NCBI GenBank assembly: GCA_042408595.1
Contig: JBHOQX010000043.1
Span: 1 to 17,186 of the forward strand
Reading direction: 5' to 3'
From: JBHOQX01 sp042408595
GTDB lineage: Bacteria; Chloroflexota; Chloroflexia; Chloroflexales; Roseiflexaceae
DNA length: 17,186 nt
Made by a program: the position numbers and the translations under genes. How positions within the stretch are numbered: the stretch's first letter is position 1; each line of letters starts with the position of its first letter. Of the stretch, positions 1-6,331 are shown one piece after another. Under the pieces are notes generated by a model that saw nothing but the letters and a program-made list of their open reading frames with translations, made no database searches and was not told the DNA's origin.

Positions 1-1687
1 CGGTCGGCGCGGCGCTGGGCGCCTGGGTTGGGGCCGGGCTCGGCGCGAGCGTCGGCGCCTGAGCCGCGGCGGGCGCGGCCGTCGTCGGCGCGGTGGTCGC
101 GGTGGCGGCCGGGGCCTGCGCCGGCGAGCCGACCACCAGCACGATGACGGTGTTGGAGTAGGCCGGTGCGGGCAGGCCGGTGTAGGCCAGCCGCGCCTGC
201 GCGACGATCTGCGTGTTCAACGCGACATCGCGCTTGATCCGCGCCCTGATGCCGATCTCGAGCGCCTCGCCCGGCGCGAGCGAGCCCAGCTTCAGCGACA
301 CGCGGTTCCCCTCGACTTTCGGATCGCCGCCGCGATTGGATGTCGCGCTGATCCCTTCCAGATTCGCCGGCATGTCGGTGAAGACCTCCAGGTCGGTGAA
401 CGGCGCGTCGCCGGCCCGGCGGTTGTTCTGCACGGCGATGACGTAGAACAGTTCCTGGCCGGGGAAGGCGCTGCCCCAGTCGCTGCCCATCTGGAAGTAC
501 AGCCCGGTGCGCGCGTCTGGCGTGGCGGTCGGCGCGGGTGTCTCGGTCGGCGCGGGGCGAGCCGCGGGCGGCCGCGGGCGTGGCGCGCCGCCGGCCGGAC
601 GGGTCGTCGGCGGGAGGACGCCGGGCAGCGCCTCGGGCGTCGGTGGCAGGATGGGCAGCGCCGGGCCGCCACCACCGCCACCGCCGGACGAGCCACCACC
701 ACCGCCACCGCCGCCACCGCCCTGTGTCGGCACGGGCGGGCTGGTTGGCGCGGGCGGGCTGGTCGGCGCAGGGCCGCTGGTCGGCGGCGGGCCTGGGTTG
801 GCCGTCGGGTTGATCGGTGCGCCGGTCACCTCCACAATGACCGGATCGGACGACGCAGTGTTGCTCAGGTCGTCCTGCGCCGCGGCCTGGTTGATGATCC
901 GCGTATTTCCGCCGGTGGTCGGCTTCACCCGGACGGTGATGCTGATCCGTGCCGGGCGCGACTGGTCGGTCGTGACGTTACAGATCACCGTCTGCCCGAG
1001 CGTGCAGCTTCCGGTGCTCTGGCTCACCGCCACCGGCTCCAGGTTGCTGTCGAGCTGGTCGCGTACTTGCACCGTCCGCTGCGCTGCGCCGGCGCTGGAG
1101 ACCGAAAGCGCGTAGCTGAACTCCTGGCCGGGCTGGGCGCTCGCCAGCGAGGCGACCTTCTCCAGCGAGAGCGGCGGGCCGGGGATGGTCGTCGGCGACG
1201 GGCCCGGCGTGTTGGTCGCCGTCGGCGGCGGGCCGCTGGTGGCGGTCGGCGGGCTGGTCGGCGCGGGCCCGGTCGTCGGCGTCTCGCTCGGGGTTGGCGA
1301 GGGGCCGCTGGTCGCCGTGGCGGTGGGCGTGGGCGAGGGGCCGCTGGTCGCCGTGGCGGTGGGCGTGGGTGAGGGGCCGCTGGTCGCCGTGGCGGTGGGC
1401 GTGGGCGAGGGCGCGGGCGTGCTGGTTGGCGGGCTGGTCGGCACGACGCTGCCGGCGGGGGTGGGCGTGCTGGTGGGCACGCGGTTGACCGCGGGCGTGC
1501 CGGCCGGCGGCTGGCCGCGCGGCGCGGCCGGCGCGAGCGCCGGGTTCACCCAGCGGTAGGCTTCCGCGTAGAGCGGAAAGGCGATCAGCGCGATGCTGAC
1601 GGCGAGCAGCAAAATCTCGAGCGGCGTCCATCGTGCGGGGCCGCGCCCGGGTGTCGTCGTCGCGCGCCGGCGAAACAGCCGATTCAT
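1..1687 (-). CDS. Membrane-anchored surface protein with two DUF11-type repeats (C-terminus beyond window)
   Basis: Read from ATG at 1687, the minus strand stays open to the window edge (about 562 residues seen, 3' partial). Residues 1-20 are basic and about 23-40 form a single hydrophobic segment (LEILLLAVSIALIAF), so this is a signal-anchor or uncleaved signal. A Pro/Thr/Ser linker follows, including a 12-residue repeat (SPTPTATATSGP). A first DUF11-like beta-sandwich spans about 172-286 (starts LEKVASLASAQPGQEFSY). Next come a poly-Gly/Ser stretch near 322-340, a second Pro/Thr linker, a second DUF11-like domain at about 392-516 (motifs PGQELFYVIAVQNN and YSNTVIVLVV), and more Pro/Ala linker. 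DUF11 domains are typical of large extracellular wall or stalk proteins. The start is supported by a GAAGGA ribosome site about 8 bp upstream. It lies 23 bp after the sortase stop, so the two are probably co-transcribed and this may be the sortase substrate; any sorting signal would lie off the left edge. Confidence 0.8.
   Translation of the reverse strand, partial: MNRLFRRRATTTPGRGPARWTPLEILLLAVSIALIAFPLYAEAYRWVNPALAPAAPRGQPPAGTPAVNRVPTSTPTPAGSVVPTSPPTSTPAPSPTPTATATSGPSPTPTATATSGPSPTPTATATSGPSPTPSETPTTGPAPTSPPTATSGPPPTATNTPGPSPTTIPGPPLSLEKVASLASAQPGQEFSYALSVSSAGAAQRTVQVRDQLDSNLEPVAVSQSTGSCTLGQTVICNVTTDQSRPARISITVRVKPTTGGNTRIINQAAAQDDLSNTASSDPVIVEVTGAPINPTANPGPPPTSGPAPTSPPAPTSPPVPTQGGGGGGGGGGSSGGGGGGGPALPILPPTPEALPGVLPPTTRPAGGAPRPRPPAARPAPTETPAPTATPDARTGLYFQMGSDWGSAFPGQELFYVIAVQNNRRAGDAPFTDLEVFTDMPANLEGISATSNRGGDPKVEGNRVSLKLGSLAPGEALEIGIRARIKRDVALNTQIVAQARLAYTGLPAPAYSNTVIVLVVGSPAQAPAATATTAPTTAAPAAAQAPTLAPSPAPTQAPSAAPT
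1299..1406 (-). repeat. 36-bp tandem repeat, three copies, in the surface-protein linker
   Basis: Three near-identical 36-bp units (1299-1334, 1335-1370, 1371-1406) sit in frame within the surface-protein gene and encode a 12-residue Pro/Thr/Ala unit. The differences are single bases. A degenerate fourth copy follows on the right. Copy number would change linker length without breaking the frame. Confidence 0.85.
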
Positions 1688-1710
1688 GCCTCATCCTTCC
1701 CGCCGTCTGG

Positions 1711-2679
1711 CTACGAGAGCGGCTTCGAGCCGACCAGATCGGCGACCACTACCAACCGCTGGGTGTCCCAGTTGGTGCAGGTAAGCAGCGTGAGCACCGG
1801 GGTTGTTGTCGGGTTCAGCACCTCGACCTGCGTCGGCCAGACGGCCGTCGAGCTGCGGACTCTGTAGTGATAGCGCCAGCCGCCGGCGTCGAGATAGATG
1901 TCGTCGCCGGGGTTGAGCTTGTTCAGGTCGCGGAAGACCGCGCCGCGCAGGCCGGCGTGCCCGGCGAGCGCTGTGTTGCCGTTCGCGCCGGGCAGGGCGG
2001 TGCCGTGCATATAGCCGGCGGCATAGTCGGCCACCTCCCACGCGCCGTCGATCACGAACACTTCTTTGACCGGGGTGTCGAGGCCGATCGCCGGGATGAG
2101 CAGCCGGCTGGGCTGCGGCGCCGCGGGGATGACCGGGGCATTGTTCCGCCCGCTCCCCGGCGCGATGAAATCGTCCGGTGCCCGCTCCTGCGCCATGTCC
2201 GGCGTGGTGAAGGGGAGCGGCGCGCCGACCGCCGGCGGCTGGCCAGCGGGAGCGGCGTCCGGCGGCTGGCGAGCGGGCGCAGCCGTGGGCGCGGCGGCGG
2301 CCTGAGCCGGGGTGGCGGGTGTTTGCCACTCGTACAACCAGTCGCGCAATGGGCCGTCGGCGAACCAGTAAAGGAAGATCACCAGCGCGGCGGCCAGCAG
2401 GCCCCATTCGACGTATCGCAGCGCGCTGTCCGCCCAGGTGCGGCGCAGAAAGCCGCGCAGGGCGTGCTCGCGCTGCTCGGCGACCGAGCGCAGCGCGACC
2501 GGTGCGGGGAGCGCCTCCTCGGCGGGCCTGGGCGGCGTAGCGAGCAGCTCGGCGAGCAGCTCCAGCTCCGGGTCGGCGAGCGTACGGCGCGTGGCCCCGC
2601 CGGATGATTCCAGGAGGCTACCGAGCAGATCGAACGATTGGCGGCCGCCCGCGGGCCGGCGCTGTGGCTGGCTGGTCAT
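1711..2679 (-). CDS. Sortase, membrane-anchored cysteine transpeptidase
   Basis: This 322-residue protein has a cytoplasmic N-terminus, one transmembrane helix at about 89-106, an Ala/Pro-rich linker to about 190, and a C-terminal sortase domain. The catalytic triad is visible: His241 in ALAGHAG, Cys301 in TLLTC and Arg308 in the downstream TQRLVV segment. Sortases cut an LPXTG-like signal and link the protein to the cell wall or to another protein. The sortase domain is of ordinary length; the roughly 90-residue cytoplasmic N-terminus and the Pro-rich linker make the whole longer than a minimal sortase. The sub-class (D or E-like) cannot be fixed by eye. It is followed 23 bp later by the DUF11 surface protein, its probable client. 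A consensus promoter lies 50 bp upstream. The ribosome site at ATG 2679 is weak (GAG). Confidence 0.93.
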   Translation of the reverse strand: MTSQPQRRPAGGRQSFDLLGSLLESSGGATRRTLADPELELLAELLATPPRPAEEALPAPVALRSVAEQREHALRGFLRRTWADSALRYVEWGLLAAALVIFLYWFADGPLRDWLYEWQTPATPAQAAAAPTAAPARQPPDAAPAGQPPAVGAPLPFTTPDMAQERAPDDFIAPGSGRNNAPVIPAAPQPSRLLIPAIGLDTPVKEVFVIDGAWEVADYAAGYMHGTALPGANGNTALAGHAGLRGAVFRDLNKLNPGDDIYLDAGGWRYHYRVRSSTAVWPTQVEVLNPTTTPVLTLLTCTNWDTQRLVVVADLVGSKPLS

Positions 2680-2729
2680 CCGGACGTTCTCGAAGCGCGC
2701 TGCGGCACACGCCTGCCATGCCTACCCGG

Positions 2730-2758
2730 ATTATACATTGGGCTTGGCAGCATTGCAA
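2730..2758 (-). promoter_or_regulatory. Promoter of the sortase / surface-protein operon
   Basis: On the minus strand TTGCAA (2753-2758) and a perfect TATAAT (2730-2735) are separated by 17 bp. The expected start near 2723 gives a leader of about 45 nt. A 9-bp inverted repeat (CCTACCCGG 2721-2729 and CCGGGTAGG 2788-2796) brackets the promoter. Confidence 0.75.
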
Positions 2759-2821
2759 TAGGACAATGGTACACAATGGCTTCCGTGCCGGGTAGGAGCC
2801 AGCGAAGTGTAAAGCGAAACG

Positions 2822-4021
2822 TCAAACGAGCGATGCAGGAATATCCGCTCCGACCGCCGCTGTGACGGTCGGAAAGCCATCGTGCCGCAGCAACACCGCC
2901 AGGCCGCGGGCGATCTCGCCGGCCAGGCCGGGGCCGCAGTAGATCATGCCGGTGTAGAGCTGCACGAGCGAGGCCCCAGCGCGGATGTGGCCGTAGGCGT
3001 CTTGGGCGCACGCCACCCCGCCCACGCCGATGACCGGCAGCCGGCCAGCGGTAGCGCGGTGCAGGTAGGCGATGACCTCGCGCGCGCGCCCGGCGAGCGG
3101 GCGGCCGCTCAGCCCGCCCGTCTCGTGGCGCAGCGGCGAGCGCAGGCCGTCGCGCGCTGTGGTGGTGTTGCCGGCGATCAGTCCGGCGATCCCTGTTTCC
3201 AGCGCCACGGCGATCACATCATCGAGCCGGGCGGCGGGCTCGTCCGGCGAGAGCTTGAGGAAGATCGGGCGCGGGCGCGCCAGGCGGGAGTTGCGCCCGG
3301 CCAGCGCGGCGAGCAGGTCGGTCAGCGCCGTCCGCTCGTGCAGCCGGCGCAGCCCCGGGGTGTTCGGCGATGAGATGTTGACGGTGACATAATCCGCCAG
3401 CGGCGCGAGCGCGACAAATGCCGCCAGGTAGTCCTCCACCGCCCGCTCCAGCGGCGTGTCGCGGTTTTTGCCGATGTTGACGCCCAGGATGCAGGGTGGA
3501 GGACAGGGGACGGAGGACGATGGACGATGGACGATGGACGATGGACGATGGACGATGGGCGGTGAGTGGTGGGCGGTAACGCCGTCTCCCCCTGTGCCGA
3601 TCTTCCGCTCACCTTCTCGCCGCTTCAGCCTCCGGGCGACAGCAACCATCCCCTCGCTGTTGAAGCCGAGTCGGTTGATCAGTGCCGTGTCCTCCGGCAG
3701 GCGGAACATGCGCGGCTTTGGGTTGCCCGGCTGCGGCCGGGGCGTGACTGTGCCGACCTCGACATGGCCAAAGCCGAGCGCGGCCATCGGGGCGGCGAGC
3801 ACGCCGCGCTTGTCGAAGCCGGCGGCCAGGCCGATCGGGTTGGCGAAGCGCAGCCCGGCGCACTCGACGGCCAGGATCGGGTCGTCCCAGGCGTACAGCG
3901 CCCGCAGCAGCGGCAGCGCGCCCGGCGCCCGCGCCGCTGCGGCCAGCAGCCCGGTCACCAGATCGTGGGCGCGCTCCGCTTCCAGGCGGAAGAGCAGCGG
4001 TTTGAGGAGTTCATAGATCAT
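2822..4021 (-). CDS. pyrD: Dihydroorotate dehydrogenase (quinone), class 2, with an in-frame repeat insertion
   Basis: This 399-residue flavoenzyme oxidises dihydroorotate to orotate with quinone as acceptor, the fourth step of UMP synthesis, at the membrane. Family marks are the N-terminal helix MIYELLKPLLFRLEAE, AGFDKRG (67-73), INRLGFNSEG, GVNIGKNRDTP (180-190), NISSPNTPGL (215-224, with the class 2 catalytic Ser), FLKLSPD, AGNTT, GLSGRPL and the FMN-phosphate loop GVGG. The start at 4021 is chosen because MIYELLKPLLF matches the family N-terminus; the frame is open upstream and there is no strong ribosome site. Residues about 136-177 are extra compared with the family, where GFNSEG...RLKRR is followed almost directly by ILGVNIGKN. 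The extra stretch includes the period-7 peptide PPIVHRPSSIVHRPSS, encoded by a spacer-type heptanucleotide array. It is the last gene of the pyr cluster, 129 bp after the methyltransferase. The insertion falls in a loop, so activity is plausible but unproven. Confidence 0.95.
   Translation of the reverse strand: MIYELLKPLLFRLEAERAHDLVTGLLAAAARAPGALPLLRALYAWDDPILAVECAGLRFANPIGLAAGFDKRGVLAAPMAALGFGHVEVGTVTPRPQPGNPKPRMFRLPEDTALINRLGFNSEGMVAVARRLKRREGERKIGTGGDGVTAHHSPPIVHRPSSIVHRPSSSVPCPPPCILGVNIGKNRDTPLERAVEDYLAAFVALAPLADYVTVNISSPNTPGLRRLHERTALTDLLAALAGRNSRLARPRPIFLKLSPDEPAARLDDVIAVALETGIAGLIAGNTTTARDGLRSPLRHETGGLSGRPLAGRAREVIAYLHRATAGRLPVIGVGGVACAQDAYGHIRAGASLVQLYTGMIYCGPGLAGEIARGLAVLLRHDGFPTVTAAVGADIPASLV
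3494..3577 (-). repeat. Heptanucleotide array (12 units) inside pyrD
   Basis: Twelve consecutive 7-bp units on the plus strand: three degenerate, six perfect GGACGAT at 3515-3556, then GGGCGGT, GAGTGGT and GGGCGGT. The length of 84 bp is a multiple of 21, so the frame is kept. The same unit type occurs between genes near 6260, 9181 and 13557. Confidence 0.9.
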
Positions 4022-4150
4022 CGTTTCGACACCAGGGCCGCCCGGCGTGCGCTCGCGGCCAGCCCACGCCTTGCGCTGGCGCAAACCCGTGCCGGGGAGG
4101 CGTTCCATCCGGCAAGGCTCGCGTTCGTCGTGCGTCCGCTGTCTGCGGTG

Positions 4151-5239
4151 CTACGCCGCCCGCACCTCCCGGCGGATCTGCTCGCGCAGCACATCGATCG
4201 CCGCCAGGTCGCCACTGGGGCGCTCGTAGAACCAGTGCTCCCAGCCGTTGCAGACGGGCAGCCCGCCCACCAGGGCGCCGATGCGGTGGATGGAGCCGCG
4301 CGCGCCGGAGGCGGCCCGCAGCGAGCCGTCCGCCAGGACGGTGGCCGTGGCGTCGGGGCGGCGGTTGAAATAGAGGGTCGCCCCGGGCAGGAGCAGGCCA
4401 CGCTCCAGCAGCGCCGCGAACGGCACGCGGGATGCGCTGCGGCGGGTCTCGTAGCGCCCGTACACCTCGTCGTCCGCGCCGGGCTGTGGCTCCCGCGCGA
4501 TCCGCGCGCGCGCCGCCGCGATATAGCCGGCATCCTGCTCGATACCGATGAACCGCCGGCCAAGCCGCTTCGCTACCGCACCGGTCGTTCCGGTGCCGAA
4601 GAACGGGTCGAGCACGATATCGCCCGGGTGCGAGCTGGCAAGGATGACGCGATAGAGCAGCGCCTCGGGCTTCTGCGTGGCGTGCAGCTTGCGGCCGCCG
4701 GCGCGCAGCCGCTCCGTGCCGGCGCAGATCGGCAGCTCCCAGTCGCTGCGCATCTGCTTCTCGTCGTTCATCATCTTCATCGCGTGGTAGTTGAAGGTGT
4801 AGCGGCGCTGCTCGCGCGATTTTTTACACCACAGCAGCGTTTCGTGCGCGTTCGCGAATCGTACGCCGCGGAACTGCGGTGTTGGATTCCGCTTGATCCA
4901 GACGACATCGTTCAGCATCCAGAAGCCGAGATTCTGCATGATCGCGCCGACGCGGTAGATGTTGTGGTACGAGCCGATCACCCAGATCGTGCCGGTGTCT
5001 TTCAGCACTCGGCGGCATGCCGTCAGCCATTCGGTGGTGAAGCGGTCGTAGGCGGCGAAGTCGGCGAACCGGTCCCAGGGGTCATCGACGCCGGCCACCC
5101 GGCTGGCGTCCGGCCGCAGCAACTCGCCGCCGAGTTGCAGGTTGTAGGGCGGGTCGGCGAAGATCAGGTCAACGCTTTGTTCCGGGAGCGCCGCCAGCAC
5201 CTCGCGGCAGTCCCCGTGGTAGATATGGTCGAGCAGCAT
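4151..5239 (-). CDS. CcrM/HinfI-like adenine-N6 DNA methyltransferase with C-terminal RAMA domain
   Basis: This 362-residue beta-class methyltransferase transfers a methyl group from S-adenosylmethionine to adenine in DNA. The catalytic motif DPPY is at 29-32 and the SAM-binding motif DPFFGTGTTG at 211-220. Between them are segments characteristic of the Caulobacter CcrM/M.HinfI family (YHNIYRVGAIMQNLGFW, NAHETLLW, MRSDWELPIC, ATQKPEALLYR). Residues about 270-352 form a RAMA domain, ending in GGLPVCNGWEHWFYER. Length and domain order match CcrM, so a GANTC specificity is a reasonable inference, not shown here. The start at 5239 matches the family N-terminus (MLLDHIYHGDCREVL); the frame stays open upstream to 5332. 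No restriction endonuclease is nearby, so it looks like an orphan regulatory or replication-linked methylase. It sits between pyrK-like (144 bp upstream) and pyrD (129 bp downstream) and may have its own promoter. Confidence 0.93.
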   Translation of the reverse strand: MLLDHIYHGDCREVLAALPEQSVDLIFADPPYNLQLGGELLRPDASRVAGVDDPWDRFADFAAYDRFTTEWLTACRRVLKDTGTIWVIGSYHNIYRVGAIMQNLGFWMLNDVVWIKRNPTPQFRGVRFANAHETLLWCKKSREQRRYTFNYHAMKMMNDEKQMRSDWELPICAGTERLRAGGRKLHATQKPEALLYRVILASSHPGDIVLDPFFGTGTTGAVAKRLGRRFIGIEQDAGYIAAARARIAREPQPGADDEVYGRYETRRSASRVPFAALLERGLLLPGATLYFNRRPDATATVLADGSLRAASGARGSIHRIGALVGGLPVCNGWEHWFYERPSGDLAAIDVLREQIRREVRAA

Positions 5240-5331
5240 CGCGGGCCTCGCGCGGCAGATGCCCGTGGGCGGGCGGCGCTCGCCGCCGTGGACGCGCCGG
5301 ACGGGCGGGCCGCCTGCACCTGTCGGGTACA

Positions 5332-5340
5332 CTTATACCA
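5332..5340 (-). promoter_or_regulatory. Possible extended -10 promoter for the methyltransferase
   Basis: On the minus strand TGGTATAAG is an extended -10 (TG, one base, TATAAG at 5332-5337) in the 144-bp gap before the methyltransferase. No -35 box is visible at the right distance. It could let the methylase be made when the pyr operon is attenuated. Confidence 0.35.
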
Positions 5341-5383
5341 CGGATGGCAAGTGGGTATGCGCCACATCGCCGCAGTACACCCG

Positions 5384-6250
5384 CTAGCACCCGGCGGCCA
5401 GGTCGCGCAGGTCGAACACCGGGCCGTCGGTGCAGCGCAGCCGCGGACCGCGCCGCGTCTCGACGGTGCAGACGGCGCACGCCCCGACGCCACAGACCAG
5501 CGGGCCATCGAGCAGCACCGTCGCGTAGCCGCGCTCCCAGCGGTATTTCGCCGTGTGCACCGCTGCGCTCAGCGCCGGCAACTGCGCCGCCGGCAGCGCC
5601 GCGCAGAGTTGATCCGTCCAGGAGAAGAGCGACTGAAGGCCAGCGCCTGGAGGCTGGAGGTCGGGCGCCCGGTCTCCTTTCTGCCGGTCTCCCTTTCGCT
5701 TTTTCCTCCGGTCTTCCCCCGCGGTGCCGCCCGGCTGCGCGAAGAGGCGTGCCGCCGCCCCGACCACGCTCTGGTACTCGACCTCGGCGGGGAGCAGAAA
5801 CGGCGGCGGCAGGAGTTCGGCGGTGGGCGCGCCAGCCAGCAGCGCCACAGCGCAGCCGCGTGCCACGGCCCGGGCGGCGAGCAGTAGCAGCGCCGCCAAC
5901 CCCGGCCCCTCGCCGATCAGCAGCAGGGTGCGGGTGCGCCGCTCGAGCACGAACGGCTGGCCGAACGGCCCGAGCGCGTCGATCTGATCGCCGGTGCGGG
6001 CACGGGCCAGCCAGCGCAGCCCCCGCTCGTCCGGAGCGTAGAGCAGGCCGACCTGGCCGAGCCGCTCGTCCGCCGCGGCCAGCAACAGCGCCCGGCGCAA
6101 CAGCGGGTCGTCGCTTCCCGGCTCGGCGCAGCGCAGCAGCAGATACTGGCCGGGCCGCGCCGCCCTGGCCAGCCCGGGGGCGTGCAGCGTCAGCCAGCGC
6201 AGCCCGCCGGCCGCCCGCTGGTCGGCGACAGTGAGAGGGGAGTGGTGCAT
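5384..6250 (-). CDS. pyrK: PyrK-like dihydroorotate dehydrogenase electron-transfer subunit (FAD/2Fe-2S)
   Basis: This 288-residue protein belongs to the ferredoxin-reductase superfamily. The FAD-binding barrel occupies about 1-100 (ARPGQYLLLRC, then LLRRALLLA where the family usually has RRPxS, then DALGPFGQPF). The NAD-binding part begins LLLIGEGPGLAALLLL (109-124). The C-terminal 2Fe-2S loop has Cys253, Cys258, Cys261 and Cys273 in LVCGVGACAVCTVE...RCTDGPVFDL, the PyrK signature. PyrK passes electrons from a class 1B dihydroorotate dehydrogenase to NAD+. Residues about 173-207 are an extra basic, low-complexity stretch (GEDRRKKRKGDRQKGDR...) encoded by purine-rich DNA like the window's spacer repeats. 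The only class 1B-like partner in the window lacks the usual catalytic motif, so the true partner is uncertain. No ribosome site is visible before 6250; repeat DNA occupies that position. Confidence 0.82.
   Translation of the reverse strand: MHHSPLTVADQRAAGGLRWLTLHAPGLARAARPGQYLLLRCAEPGSDDPLLRRALLLAAADERLGQVGLLYAPDERGLRWLARARTGDQIDALGPFGQPFVLERRTRTLLLIGEGPGLAALLLLAARAVARGCAVALLAGAPTAELLPPPFLLPAEVEYQSVVGAAARLFAQPGGTAGEDRRKKRKGDRQKGDRAPDLQPPGAGLQSLFSWTDQLCAALPAAQLPALSAAVHTAKYRWERGYATVLLDGPLVCGVGACAVCTVETRRGPRLRCTDGPVFDLRDLAAGC
5630..5734 (-). repeat. Purine-rich spacer-type insertion inside pyrK
   Basis: On the minus strand this stretch reads as runs of GGGAGACCGG and AAAGG-type units and then a CTCCAGCCTCCAGG segment. 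It is compositionally unlike its gene and resembles the AGGGAGA-rich DNA between the anti-sigma and dedA genes (about 13424-13447). It encodes about 35 residues that interrupt the PyrK family core without breaking the frame. Confidence 0.5.
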
Positions 6251-6259
6251 ACAAATACA

Positions 6260-6331
6260 GAATGATGAATGATGGACGATGAGCGGTGAGTACGCTCCAA
6301 GAATTCATCTTTCATCATTCATCATTCGTCA
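6260..6331. repeat. Heptanucleotide repeat pair in inverted orientation, between pyrC and pyrK
   Basis: GAATGAT, GAATGAT, GGACGAT and GAGCGGT run at 6260-6287. Four TTCATCN-type units run in the opposite sense at 6304-6331. The 15-bp arms GAATGATGAATGATG (6260-6274) and its exact complement (6313-6327) could form a hairpin with a 38-nt loop. The right arm contains the stop codon of pyrC (6322-6324). Confidence 0.85.

Noticed and set aside
1185..1559. Plus-strand frame with Val/Gly repeats
   Set aside because: It is the complement of the Pro/Thr tandem repeats of the surface protein; the minus frame has a signal anchor and DUF11 domains.
3494..3577. CRISPR-like array
   Set aside because: The repeat unit is 7 bp with no spacers, and no cas genes are present.
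3566..5887. Very long plus-strand open frame (773 codons)
   Set aside because: It is antisense to pyrD, the methyltransferase and pyrK, all of which have clear family motifs. Its own translation has no recognisable domain. It is an effect of high GC.
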